Part shown: piece by piece, positions 11,854 to 23,136 of the stretch
How positions within the stretch are numbered: the first letter of the stretch is position 1
Layout: each line of letters starts with the position of its first letter
Made by a program: the position numbers and the translations under genes
NCBI RefSeq assembly: GCF_023278565.1
Contig: NC_064677.1
Location: forward strand, 1-64,000
Source: Colletotrichum lupini
Taxonomy: Eukaryota; Ascomycota; Sordariomycetes; Glomerellales; Glomerellaceae
DNA: 64,000 nt
Direction: 5' to 3'
Notes under the pieces: model-generated
The model's input: the letters and a program-made list of their open reading frames with translations, nothing else
The model's database searches: none
Told to the model about the DNA's origin: nothing

Positions 11854-11859
11854 TATAAA
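11854..11859 (+). promoter_or_regulatory. TATA box of the secreted-protein gene
   Basis: TATAAA lies 114 bp before the ATG at 11973, within GGGGTATAAAGCC. The intervening leader is CT- and CA-rich, which is typical of strongly expressed fungal secreted-protein genes. Confidence 0.55.
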
Positions 11860-11972
11860 GCCAGGTTACTTCCTCATCAACGATGGTTCTTTTTCCTTCT
11901 TCTTCACTATCAATCTCTCATCATTCAAACTCAGTAGTATCGTGACAAACACCACCGCCGCTCGAACTCATT

Positions 11973-12673
11973 ATGTACTTCTCATCACTTCTCGTTGTCC
12001 TCGCGGCCACCGCGTCAGCCATCGACATTAGGGCCCACGTTGGCGACAACTGCGCCGGAGGTTCAGTCGCTTGTACCAACATCAATCCAAACGTGTGCTG
12101 CTCTTTCAGTAGCTCTGCAAGCAGCGGCAGATCGAGCATTGCTGTGGCTGCCGTATGTGAAAACCTTTTGTTTTGCTATCAAAATTGTCTGAACTAATGA
12201 TTGCCGAGCCCAGATTCCAAGCAACTGGCGCATTCGCACTGAGGCATACACGGGCGGTGGATGCTCATTCTTTGGGGGTCAGCGCGATTCGGGCGGTAGC
12301 ACAAGCGTCTGTCTGCCTTACACGACGCGCGGCGACCGCACGGGGGGGCAATACTGGTTTCTCAACCGCAAGCGGGCTGTCGACGAGTCTTGCCCCACCG
12401 AGCAGCCCGGTGCCGGTAAATGCGAGGCTGTCGTCAAACCTGATACCCTCGGCCTCGCAGACGGCACTGAGTATGACATTGTAGGCCTGACGGATGAGAA
12501 ACTTCAGGAGCTGGTGAGTGGAATTGAACTTCCAAAAAAGAACCCTGTATGCATGAGACTCAGACGAGATGCTGACCTATTTCCCCTGTCTCCAGGAAAA
12601 TATTGCCAACACTGGTGCTGATGCCGACGCCGTACCTGCCGAGTTTCAGTCTCTACGTAAAACGGAGTCTTGA
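11973..12673 (+). CDS. Small secreted cysteine-containing protein
   Basis: Inferred exons 11973-12152, 12214-12513 and 12596-12673, all joined in phase 0, giving 185 aa. Donors are GTATGT and GTGAGT; acceptors are CCCAG and TCCAG. The N-terminus is a clear signal peptide (MYFSSLLVVLAATASA) with likely cleavage after residue 16. The mature part has several cysteines (DNCAGGSVAC, VCCSF, GGGCSFFGG, SVCLPYTTRG, SCPTEQ, KCEAVV), a Gly/Ser-rich middle and an acidic C-terminal tail. No domain was recognised. Secretion, size and subtelomeric location make an effector or surface protein possible, but that is inference. A good TATA box precedes it. Confidence 0.78.
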
Positions 12674-13539
12674 GGCTATGCACAAGCCCTTAACCAGGAT
12701 CAAGTATACTGGATGGAAGCTTGAATCGAGCAGGAGCAAACTGGAAGTATTTTACTGGGGTTCGGCCATGCGGGCTTGTAATGATATATGTACCTTATCT
12801 AACAAGGTCCCGGCTAACTATATTGAACCAAATAAACTCAAATCCTGGCGGGAAACGGTGTTTCTTGCTCATATGTGATAGTTTTTATGATCGGAATGCT
12901 ACCTGTTCACTAACACAGATCAAGGCTCCAGAGGCATAGTGGCAACCTTTCAGAAGCATCAATATCATGCGCAACTTTGTGCGAAACCCAGAGGGCACCG
13001 TTCATAGTCCAGTTCTATGGGCGTGATGCAGTCTTCTGGCTTGTATGTAGCCGCACGGAGCCATCTCAACTCCTTCGCAATAGATATAAATGTCTCAGAG
13101 CACGTCACGATACACGGCACGCCACTGTGAATAGGTAGGATACGGCTCGCCTCTATTCAATCCAACTTTAGGAGGTAGCGGGCAACTTTATATCAAAAAG
13201 TTGTACATGCTGTGGCAACTCTGACACTCAAAGAAAGAGGACGCCATCCGTCCTTTGGGCATCTAGAACGAGAACGGTTAGCTCATAAAGGTCGACCAAA
13301 CACAGTCAGTCAACCCATAGCTAGGTAGGCAACAAAGATTTAGCTTTGCATGAATGGGTCACAGCACTTCAGTCCTCACACCTGACAGACCACCTCCATC
13401 TTCGATAGCCTCACGATCATTACAAAGACGAAGTTGCTCTCCTCGTCTTCGGGCGAACTGGGAAAAACAACTCATGCCCTCTCACCCCTATCGAATTTCA
13501 GCCTGTTTATCCATCTCACCTGGGGTACCAAACAGCATC
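12674..13539. other. Intergenic, nothing recognised
   Basis: 3' flank of the secreted-protein gene and upstream region of the next gene. No other feature seen. Confidence 0.55.
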
Positions 13540-15242
13540 ATGTCTGCAGTATTATCACATGTGCCCATTATAGAATACTCTCCCATCTCCCCCGAAGACA
13601 CCTTTTTCTTCCAGGAAGCCATCGCCCTCGCCGACCAAATTCTCAAACTTTCCTCTACCAGGCCCCTTTGCCCAGCTACGAAGAAGAAGGCCAAGGACCT
13701 CAAGGAATTCGCCCACGAGGGCCTCTTCCCAGACTCCAGAGCAAACGAGCGCCACACCACAGACGACTATCGCTGCGACGTAGTCGATCACACGAAAGAT
13801 CTACTGGGGTATGTTGCAGATGAAGCTAAGTATCACGATCTCACCACCAAGCTGTGCCGAATATTCCGCGAGCATTATGTCCTAAAGTACACGTACTGTC
13901 ATGTGGATGACTTGCCGGTAGCGCTTCACAAGCTGTGCGGGGCCAGAAGTTATAGTCGCTACTTAAATTTTGTCGTATAGTCACAATAGCGGCATCGACG
14001 TTGAATGTAGAGAACGGTTGTCTATTCAAAGTAGGAAATGGGCACGAGGTTTCGCCCTGAAAGAGAGAGTGCAAGCGAGTATGGTCCTCGGCGATTATGT
14101 AACCGGGGTCGCGTGACATGCGGTGAGGCCACGGATGGTTGAAGCCATCACGACGGATTTCATACGCACGCGGATGAATCCAACCTGGGATGAGCTGTTG
14201 CGGGGAATGCAGGAAACATTACTCATGTCGAACTATGAGTCCGCGCTGAGGGAGCGTGAGCGAGAGTTGGAAAGGAAGCAAAAGCGAGAATTGGAAAGGG
14301 AGCAAAAGTCGACTCCTAGAAGTTGGAAATCCACGTACGTGAATCTCCATGTTCCCGCAGTGAAACCGTGGAATTCCACTGCACCTGGGCCGTGGGACTT
14401 CCCAGCGTCTGTAATCCCATTTTCGGAGCTATGTGGTTCATTTGCACCTGTATCATGGGACTCATCAGAGCCTGGGCTGTGGGATTCAACAGTGCCTGAA
14501 CCCGAGGATTCGACATCAACGGAGCTGTGTGATTCTTCTTCACTTGAGGTTTCGGATTCACCAGCGCTCGGGCTTTTGGATTTAGTTGGGGACTGGGACC
14601 CAATGGCCTCTCACAAAAGAGCCAATGTCAATCGACGCTGTACCGACGACCGGACTTTGGGAAACAAACGAGGACCCTGAATTAACTAATAGCAAGCAGG
14701 ATCCCTCCCCATCTCCCACTCTGGGGACAAGCCCCCCTCTCTTCCGTCCACTTACCCCATCAACAGACACCATCAAAAGGATCGCACACCTATTCTGTGA
14801 GGACGGATGGACTAACAGGGAGTACGCGCAAGAGCGTGCCGACTTCCTCCAATTCCTTGAGGAAAACACACCCAGTGGCCGCATGCAAAGGGACTACAAC
14901 CGCTACACGGAGAAGCTCTTGCGTGGAGAGTTCAACGAGATAGCCGGCCACCTCCGCCGCGACAGGAACCTTCTCAAGACAAGGCTATACCGCGCAGAAG
15001 ACACGAGCCTGCGATCGGCCTTCAACGACGCAATTCACAAGAAGGAGAAAACCTTGTTCTTGGTGAACAAGTACGTATTCAATGGTCACGATGACCCGTT
15101 CTGGAGGGTGTACCCGACAAAGGAGGCGGTAGAGATGAGCGTGTTCCAGGACTACTGGGAGCAGAGGCCTAGATGTCGCACTGGCGATGAAGATGACTCC
15201 TTTGGAATATTTGACATGGGTCTCGGACCATTTAGTTGGTGA
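13540..15242 (+). CDS. Unrecognised protein, split over several frames
   Basis: Three long frames in one orientation together look like a single gene. Part 1 runs from ATG 13540 (MSAVLSHVPIIEYSPISPED) to near 13934. Part 2 is open from 13982, with a TGA at 14114-14116. Part 3 is open from 14586 to the TGA at 15242. Tentative introns are 13935-13980 (weak GTGCGG donor) and 14089-14144 (GTATGG..GAAG). The switch from part 2 to part 3 near 14544-14585 may be another short intron or a frameshift. Part 2 has a charged Arg/Glu heptad-like stretch (ALREREREL) and Pro/Trp/Ser repeats of the type PGLWDST. Part 3 has a charged helical region and ends GLGPFSW. Family and function are unknown, and it may be partly decayed. 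Confidence 0.45.
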
Positions 15243-15702
15243 GCAACGAGTGGTAGTTACGCCGGACGAGACTCCTTCATGTGGCTGGGAGTTGTGTGGC
15301 TGGGAATTTCGGTAATTACGAATATAAAGACCATGGCTTTCAATATGAGTACAGGCATCATTGACAAGTCATCGTACCTTGGAGAGGTTCAATCCGAATC
15401 TTCCAGACCGGATATGGGGCATGTTTCATACGAAGCGAGTTGAATGTTGGTCCCGGGGTTTGTCGGTGGTAAGCAGTAAATCAAGCTCACGTATCAATCC
15501 GTTTGTTCCTTGAAAGTACTATTTCCGAAAATTCTTTCTTCCAAGGGCCATCCAGATTCTTTCATTGCGCCTGCAGCCCATCCTTTTTGCCCCAGTAAAC
15601 ATCTCTTCCTTTGAACATGGATTGAGCTCGATATGGGAAAGCTTTCGAGAGCTATGTCATATCTACTAGCCTTCTGTGGTGGGTTGTTAGCATACATTCA
15701 TG
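15243..15702. other. Intergenic, nothing recognised
   Basis: No gene or repeat seen between the unrecognised gene and the minus-strand remnant. Confidence 0.55.
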
Positions 15703-16181
15703 TCAAGTGAGAGGAAGACACGTACAATGGCCACAGACGCCGTGATAGCGATGGTCGGCACTCATTGCATTGACGCGAGCCGATATCGTTGAAGTTTGGA
15801 CCAGGTCCAGACAAAGTTCAACCTTGACGATACGTGTAAAATCCTCTTGATCCCGTGACAGGATAGGTTGAGTGTAGTCTCGGAGGTAGTCCACGTCAAC
15901 ATTGGCGGTGCTCGGATCGAGAGAAAAGTGGCAGTGGCCGCGCCCGTTGTCGTTGTTGATGAGGCACAGTCGTAGTCTGTGGCGCAGATAGTAGACCGCC
16001 CAGCGTGTGTTGTGGCGACCTTGGCGTCTGAGCTGAGCTCGTGCTCGTCCATGTACATGACCTGATTGCGAACTCTATCCACATCGTCAAGCTAGTTGGG
16101 AGTGTAGCGGATATCAGTGTTGGAAGGGAATTTGAGGGCGGGAAGAACGGGGGCCAGGGCCTCGTATTCGCTCCTTCTGTC
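15703..16181 (-). pseudogene. Broken gene fragment with stop and frameshift
   Basis: Coding-like text begins after a stop at 16184-16182 with SEYEALAPVLPALKFPSNTD. It meets a TAG directly before LDDVDRVRNQVMYMDEHEL and continues to about 16010. There the sense moves to another frame: RWAVYYLRHRLRLCLINNDN, HCHFSLDPSTANVDVDYLRD and DFTRIVKVELCLDLVQT, ending TGA at 15705-15703. The TAG sits in CCCAACTAG, so it could instead be a splice acceptor, but the frameshift would remain. Family not recognised. Confidence 0.5.
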
Positions 16182-16381
16182 TTAAAAATCCATCAACGCT
16201 CCTTCTGATTTCAGTGTTTAGTACAGCTGACTGGTTCCTACCTGCCCGTCCTGCTTTCTAAAGTAGGCAACCTGCCTACACACGCCTCCTGCCCATCTAC
16301 GCCAGACGTGTCGAATTACATCAAGGTGGCGGGTGACTTCCCCATCTACCAGCTTACGGTCCCCTACCCGTCTGGAAGAGC

Positions 16382-16711
16382 GTGATCAGGTATCCGCTCA
16401 GCCTTCCGGACACGGACAGCGGTAGTTCTGACTGTAATGGAAGTACGTCTCTCCATTGTGCAGTAATAGAAGGTGGTGGTACCGAAATCGCGAAAATGTT
16501 GCTCCATTTTCCAAGTGAAGCTGTTCACCAGCGAACGCAAGTCAGTCGTGGTCGAGAAATCACGCATTTACCACCGAATTTGAAGAGCTTAGAAGTCAAC
16601 ATTGCAGACAAATATGGCAAGACGGCGCTCCATCTGGCTGATGAGTTCAGGGTCCCGAAGACGGTCAAAATGCTGTTAGACTACGGGGCCGATGCGGCTA
16701 TTACTAGGTAA
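16382..16711 (+). pseudogene. Ankyrin-repeat gene fragment
   Basis: A 110-codon frame without a credible start contains two ankyrin-like units: NGSTSLHCAVIEGGGTEIAK followed by MLLHF, and NIADKYGKTALHLADEFRV followed by MLLDYGADAAI. These carry the ankyrin consensus G.TALHLA and LL..GAD. The frame ends at 16711, about 150 bp before the transposon at 16859. It is probably the remaining middle of a larger ankyrin protein whose ends were lost. Confidence 0.6.
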
Positions 16712-16858
16712 AATTCACGAATCTTTGACCAGTCATGTCTTGCATTTACAATCAAAGGAACTTGGAACTCAAGCACTTCAAGACACTCAAGACAGAGGCC
16801 GGTATAAAGATGTACTGAGGTTGCGAATGCCTGTGACTAGGAAACATATCCCGTTGAA

Positions 16859-18751
16859 TAAGTCGGAACACCCCCATTCGGCCACCCCCCCCATTCGGCC
16901 ACCCCAAAAATCCCTCCTAGCTACCCTAATTAAAATCCTACCCTTAATTTATAAATAATTATAATAATTATAATTATTATCTAAATATATTCTTTTTTAA
17001 TATATATATTCTTTATTATATTATAATATTATATACTAAAAATAAAGTTATTTAAGTACTTAAAGTAATTAGAAATAGTACTTTAGTTAAAAAGGCCTCG
17101 ATTAAGTTCGTAGTTCTAAGGACTATATTTTAGAATTATTAATAAAGTTAATAAGTTAGGGTAATTGCTTTTATAAATTAATAAAGACTTCCCCTTTAAT
17201 AAAAAAATAGGCTAACTAAATAGGTTCGTATTTAATATACTTTAAGAGTTATATTAACTTATAAATAAATTAAAAAGTTTATTAAATAAGTTTTATAAGC
17301 TTAAGAGGATAATTATCCTCTTAAAAAAAGATAAATAAATACTTTTTTAAAAAAGAACTTATTTATTAAAGTTTAAAAAAGTCGTTTTATAGATTTAAAG
17401 CGTATTAATAAAGTAATTACTAAGGTAATTAGGCCCTAGTTCTAATTATTTAATATATTAAAAATTAAAAATATTAAATAAGTTAATAAATATAATATAA
17501 ATAAAATTACTATTTTTAAAAATAAGAGATTTAATAAGCTAGTTTTAAGTATAGTTAAGGTTAATATAGTATAGAAAAAAAAGCTTAAATTACGTTTTTA
17601 AATCTTTATTATTAAATATATTTTTATTAATAATATAGCTATTAAACTATTATTAATTTATAAAAAAAAGTCGGTTTAATAATAGTAATTCTCCCTTAAG
17701 CTTAAGAATCTTAATAATTAGAAGTTTATAATAATAAATAATAAATAAATTATAAACTAAACTACTCTTATATAATTAAAAATAGTCTTCTTATTATAAA
17801 CTAAGCCCCCCCTAACTAAAGAACTCAACTTATACTTAGAGCTTTAATTATTAATTTTAAATAAATATAAGAGTTATATAATAATAGAATTTATATAAGA
17901 ATACTATATTAATAACGTTTATTTATTATTCTTATTATTATATACCTCCTATATCCTCTAGTTATTAAATATAATTATTTTTAATCTTATTAAAACTTAT
18001 TATAAAAAGGAGCTTAGTAAAGAAAATATAATAAATAATTTTATTATTATTAAAAAATAATACTTCTTAACTTATTATATTATAGCTCGTTTACTTAGTT
18101 TAATAAGGAATAATATATAAAGTAATTGGAGAATAATTAGCTTATAACTACTTAATATAACTATACTTTTTAATAATTTTATAATATTATTTAGCCTAAC
18201 TATATTATTAAATAATATTATTAAAACTAAGTAGATAATTATTAATACTATTAAAATCGTTAACTAGACCTCTATAGTATCTATTATTAACTAGTTAATT
18301 CTTAAAAAAGCTAGCGATTTTTATAAATAACTAAGGCTATTTATAAAGCTTAGGCCTAACTATAATACTTAATACCTACTTTTTTATAAAATTAAAAAAG
18401 CTTTTAATAAGAAGTCCTTTTAATTAGCCTTATTTTAATAATAAATTCGAGTTTTAAAAACTAAAATTAAGTATATAGTTTTTTAAAAAAAAAAAAAGTT
18501 TTTAAATAGACCTAAATACTAAGTTTACTAATATTAAGAATATATAAAGGGCTTAGGAAAATATTAATAATTATTTAGTTAGTCTTAGTTAAATTATAAA
18601 GGTCGAATTACTTAATAAGGGTAGTAATTATATTATAATAGTAATAAAAAGTAGTTAATTAATTAACTATAGTTAGTGGCGATATACCTAGATATACTTT
18701 TGATAGGGTGGCCGAATGGGGGGGGTGGCCGAATGGGGGTGTTCCGACTTA
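16859..18751. mobile_element. RIP-degraded Fot1-like DNA transposon
   Basis: A 1889-bp element (16861-18749) flanked by the dinucleotide TA on both sides (16859-16860 and 18750-18751). It has perfect 44-bp terminal inverted repeats, 16861-16904 and 18706-18749, starting AGTCGGAACACCCCC. Each inverted repeat holds two direct copies of CCCATTCGGCCACCC. Length near 1.9 kb, 44-bp ends and TA target duplication match the Fot1/pogo branch of Tc1/mariner. The interior is almost entirely A/T, with stops in all frames and no transposase ORF, as expected after heavy repeat-induced point mutation, while the C-rich ends stay intact. Strand of the lost transposase is unknown. Confidence 0.92.
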
Positions 18752-19593
18752 GAGCCTGTATATGAGCAGCGGGTGGGAATACATGCAGTACTAGTAGCAC
18801 TCTCGGATCGCTGGGAACTGCAATTTTAACTGCCAAGGGAACTAGAGATTCAGAAGCGACGCTAAGAACTGAGTGATTGCCTTAATGGCGTTGGCGTGAA
18901 CTTAAACGACTCGCGCAAAGCCCCAGTTGAGACGGGCACGCGCTCGGCTTCGCAATCAATCCCACTCGGCCCAGAATTTCCAGGTCCCCAACTCATTTGT
19001 TGCGTCTAAGCTCTGACGGGCCTAACCAGGCCAGACCGCCGCTATCGCTGGTTCTGTTATCTACGACTAGATCTCAGGGCGCAGCTGTGCTTTACACGGC
19101 CCGGAAAGCAAAACTCAACAACTGAGAGACGATATGTATGTACTTCAGTATCAACTCCAATCTCATTCCGGAAACACGTTGGCGTGAATTTCCATAAGGG
19201 GGTTCCAGCTAACTAGAGAATCGCTGTCAGTATCTGGTGAAAAACTGTTTTGGGAACTAACATTAGGGTTTACATATAAACTTTTCGCCGGCATGCAGGG
19301 CAGTATCAGATAACGAGTCTGTTGTGTCAGTGATATTACACAGCGAGTCAAACCCCATGAACCTCTCGCAAGGCTGCGAATTTAAGCCTCAATTTTCGCA
19401 AATAAAAAGCGGATAATGCCAGACCTCAGACAAAGTTGTAAATACCACCACACACCAACAGTTCCCAACTTACTTATCTTTATCAGCCAATCCTCCTGTC
19501 GAAGTATCAACCGACACTCGTTAGGTATGATGAATTCCGCCTCTCATTCCAAAGTCGTCGTGTGAACTGATCAAAAAACTACTTAAAGTCACA
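18752..19593. other. Intergenic, nothing recognised
   Basis: Normal-composition DNA between the transposon and a small secreted-protein gene. No gene seen. Confidence 0.55.
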
Positions 19594-19857
19594 ATGCAAC
19601 CCTTCACCTTCGTCCTGGCCACCGTCTTCGCCGCCACGGTAACGGCACAGGGTTGCCATTTCTGGGTTCGAGAGAAGTCGACCGGGAAGAATGTGTTGCA
19701 GAAGTGTCTCCAAAAGAATGAGGGGACAACCGCCTTGATCAATGGCGCATCAAGCGTGTACCTCCAGGCCGACTCCAACTGCCGGGTGACGGTAAGCAAT
19801 ACCGGATACAACACGGCGCCCGTGGGATTCGACGCGTACCACGACGGCTCTTGTTAA
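19594..19857 (+). CDS. Small secreted protein, 87 aa, four cysteines
   Basis: Single exon from ATG 19594 to TAA at 19855-19857. The signal peptide MQPFTFVLATVFAATVTAQG is followed by a short mature protein with four cysteines (GCHFWV, KCLQKN, SNCRVTV and the C-terminal GSC), enough for two disulphides, and a run rich in Gly, Thr and Asn. No known domain was recognised. GTAAGC at 19793 and GTATGT near 19860 are possible donors, so a spliced, longer form joined to the coding-like pieces at 19995-20346 cannot be excluded. Effector-like by size and secretion only. Confidence 0.6.
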   Translation: MQPFTFVLATVFAATVTAQGCHFWVREKSTGKNVLQKCLQKNEGTTALINGASSVYLQADSNCRVTVSNTGYNTAPVGFDAYHDGSC

Positions 19858-19994
19858 AGTATGTTTTCACTCGCCTGACGTTGGATCACTAAAGTTGTGC
19901 TGACGTTGTTCGACACAGTGTAACGCCTGTGCCAATATCGTGGCAATTTCTGGTGTTCTTGCGAAGTTCATTTGTAATTTCCTTTTCCCACCAG

Positions 19995-20346
19995 GTACAT
20001 ACAATTGCGAAGCGAACGGCGTTGAGCGGGGGAAGGATTCGGGGTCGCCAGGGCCAACCTGCTGCCGGATAGAAGCTAAGATACTCAATGTGCTCAATTG
20101 GCAAAATCTCCAAAGTGTACGGTCGTTGGTGCTGAACGTTTCCCTCGTGACAATGTCTAATTACCCGAAGTCTACTTGGTGAATGGAACATGCCAGCAAG
20201 ACAGTTTTGCGAATGACATGAGTATGCTTGGAAGCCCGGTTCGAGTGGAGAGACGTCATCCTTGCCCGCCCTGGTTGGGACTTAATTACACGCAGAACCA
20301 GGAGTCGTCCACCACCGTAGAATGCTGCGCTCCATCCCTCGTGTAG
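19995..20346 (+). pseudogene. Cysteine-rich coding-like remnant
   Basis: Two coding-like pieces lie in different frames. The first follows a CCACCAG acceptor and reads TYNCEANGVERGKDSGSPG then PTCCRIEAK. The second, from 20161, reads LPEVYLVNGTCQQDSFAND and ends VECCAPSLV before TAG at 20344-20346. CysCys pairs and an NGT glycosylation site suggest a secreted protein. No start codon was found, and the join between pieces is unclear. It may be the lost 3' part of the neighbouring secreted-protein gene or a separate broken one. Confidence 0.35.
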
Positions 20347-23136
20347 TAAAGAGCTTTAGATGAACGCTCTCGTTACCTTGGTGCTGGACCTTACTTCAGC
20401 CCTTTCAGCAGCTGTTCGGCTGCCCTTCGACTAGATGCATAAGAACCGAATGAAGCTAGAATGTTTGACTTGGTAGCTCGGGCGATCGACGAGGCTTTGA
20501 TGCGGAAATGTCTCGGCTTGACTTTGCCTCGGAATCTGGAAGCTGGCAAAAGACATGCAGCCAGGAGCGGTCGAATTAAAAGCTGCCGTAGTCGAAGTGA
20601 TAGGCTTAGCCCACCTGCCAGCTACACCAAGGGTCTTCGAATAGCCGCCGATGGATGAAATGTATCCGCAGCGAGGATGCCTGACGGTGCGCCTGGGACG
20701 GTCCCCCTTGTCGTAGTGCATTTGCGATGGTGTGAGATCTTTCCCTCTTGCCAGGCTGAGAACATCCCCTCTAATTCTGTTGAGTTGGTGGTCATGTAAC
20801 AATTCATGCCCAGAATAATATTCAATATTTCAGTCGGAAGTCGCGAAGATTGATTCGTCATCCTTTCAACAAGCGACATGGTGCTCATTGCAGGGTTGGC
20901 GGTCAATTATGGCGACACCATCGATGGGCAAACCCACAGGCACTTGCGAGTGGCTTTGCAGTGGCTCTGCAGTGGCTCAAATGCAGCAGAGCGGAGCACT
21001 TGCGTCCCTTGTCTAGTGGACACGGCTATGGGAGGGCTCAGATCGCTTCGAACACCAACCATTACATCGTAAGAATATTGCGTAAACTAGGTAGGATTTA
21101 GGGAGTTCCATGGTGAGAAACGTGCTGTTTGATTATTAGTGGTTGGAAGGTGTTTGTTGGTGGGGTCTTAGCTATGGCTGGTGAAATTGAGGACTCCCAG
21201 TGCTCGTGCTATTTCAGTATCCAATTCAACAGAATTGGCGAGCAGTTCGCAGCAAGGTGGCGACATAGTAGGATCACCACAAATCGAAAACTCTAAGCCT
21301 GTGGGCCCCCGCCTGATAGATGGATAGATGGATGGATGGATGGACTAGAGGGCAGCCTGAAATGAACTAATATAAGCTACTGATATAGCACGCACCGTCC
21401 GACTATTATCTGTAAACGTCTTCTCAAAAACATATACTAACACGCTGTAGCCTGTGAGTTGGGATCCTGTACTCACTCACCCTACTCACCTTGCTCGCGC
21501 TTCTCATGCCACCTTAAGGCGGCGGGTGATCTGGCCGCACCTGAGCGACATAGTGGTGATACATTTATCTATCAAGTGTGTTTCTATCAGCGGCATACTG
21601 TTGAATTGTGCCAGACAACTTCACTCAAGGTACATCGACCTGGCTAGTCCGATAAGTTTGTAAGAAACTGGAGGAACTTCCGGGTGTTCATCCCCAAAGC
21701 CTACTTGAAATCAGCCTGAATATGCGAGAGTGGAAACTAAAACTTCCCGGATCATCAACAAGGGAAGCTGCGTATCGCCCGCAAAGATCACATTAATCGC
21801 TCCTTTTTCCTGCGTTGCCGCATTCTCCTGGCAGCTTACTATTGTTTCCAAAAGTCTTGGGTACTTGCAGTATCAAATTTGTCCAATTTGCCTCCAAGGG
21901 ATATGTCCACTTTGGTTCTCGTCTACGTCCCGTATGACTCTTCATGGTTAGGGAGAAGAGTCCACGCTTGGCATAACGTGAGTCTTGCAACCCTAGGCTG
22001 TGTACTAAGTGCTTCGTACTGGGAAAAGCAAGTCTACTTCGTCGGCCTTTTTTATTGCTCTGGAAACACAACAATATCAGCATAATCGCGGTTCTTCTTT
22101 CATCGAGAAGCCGAGGCTGAAAAGTTGTGTGACATGAGAGGCATTCCGAAAGAGATGTCCGACCTGGTTGGACATTCTGAAGAGGTAATTGGCCGACATG
22201 CCGACATGAGTTCTACGAAATGGTCTTTATGCAATGCGTTAGTGACGAATAGTTTCCTTTTTACAAGTGAGATGGCCCGTCGTGAACACGACATAGACAT
22301 CACGACAATGCGCTTAGAGATACCTTACGGAGGTAGGAGTGACGGTTGGCGTGATACCACTATGAAATCCCAATCAGTAGACAGGCGTGACTTGGTCGAA
22401 CGAATCTGAGTCCATTGTGAGATTGACATCATATTCATGAGTCTGTACTTTAATAGAGTTTCAGATCATCCTTCTAAGCATTGCGGGCCGAGCCTATGAC
22501 AGGCAAACTGTGTTATACCCATGGGATTAGGCCAATGCAACTTCAGCTCGGTCAGCCTACGCACAGATCCCTCAGAATGCTTCGATACGATACACCGGCG
22601 GCATGTCTCTTCCGTACTAAAGCATGGACACTGTGCCATTCTTTCGGTGAAAGCCCGAAAACAGGCTATTCCGATTTTACCGAGGCCATCGTTGCACATA
22701 TGCTGACTTTTGAGGCTTACTTATTGGTCAGTCTCGATCAAAACCCGGTTCCGAGCTTCCCCGCTGAAGCTAGGGTCTCGGCACAGGCCCCCTGATCGGG
22801 AACATCTTCCATCGTGGGGTTCCCTCAAGAAGAACGCAGGGGTCAGAGTCAATTTCGTATCGCGCAGCTGTAAGCTCGTTCTGGTACTCAACGCGGCCTT
22901 ACATACGGATATGGAATCGCGTCAAGTTGATCACCATGACAAAAGAACTTCAGGGACCACAATGCTTACTTGATCCCTAGTCTGGGAAGAAGACAAGAGA
23001 AAGACTTATCTATGGTCGGCCACCCGGCCAGTTGAACGCAGCTTTTCAAGCTCGAAGTGTTACTTTTTTTGCTCCTCCTCTACGCGTCACTCCTTTTTGC
23101 CTTCTCTATCCCTCGCTGTCTCTCCTTTTGCCAATC
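20347..23136. other. Long intergenic region
   Basis: About 2.8 kb with no convincing gene. It contains a short GATA/GATG microsatellite at 21315-21343. A minus-strand frame near 20.6-20.9 kb contains SSRLPTEILNIIL, faintly like an F-box start, but has nothing else to support it. Confidence 0.55.
21315..21343. repeat. GATA/GATG microsatellite
   Basis: Seven tandem tetranucleotide units, GATA or GATG, in intergenic DNA. Confidence 0.8.

Noticed and set aside
20622..20906. Possible F-box start (SSRLPTEILNIIL) on the minus strand
   Set aside because: Only about 13 residues look right and the rest of the frame has no F-box or repeat features.
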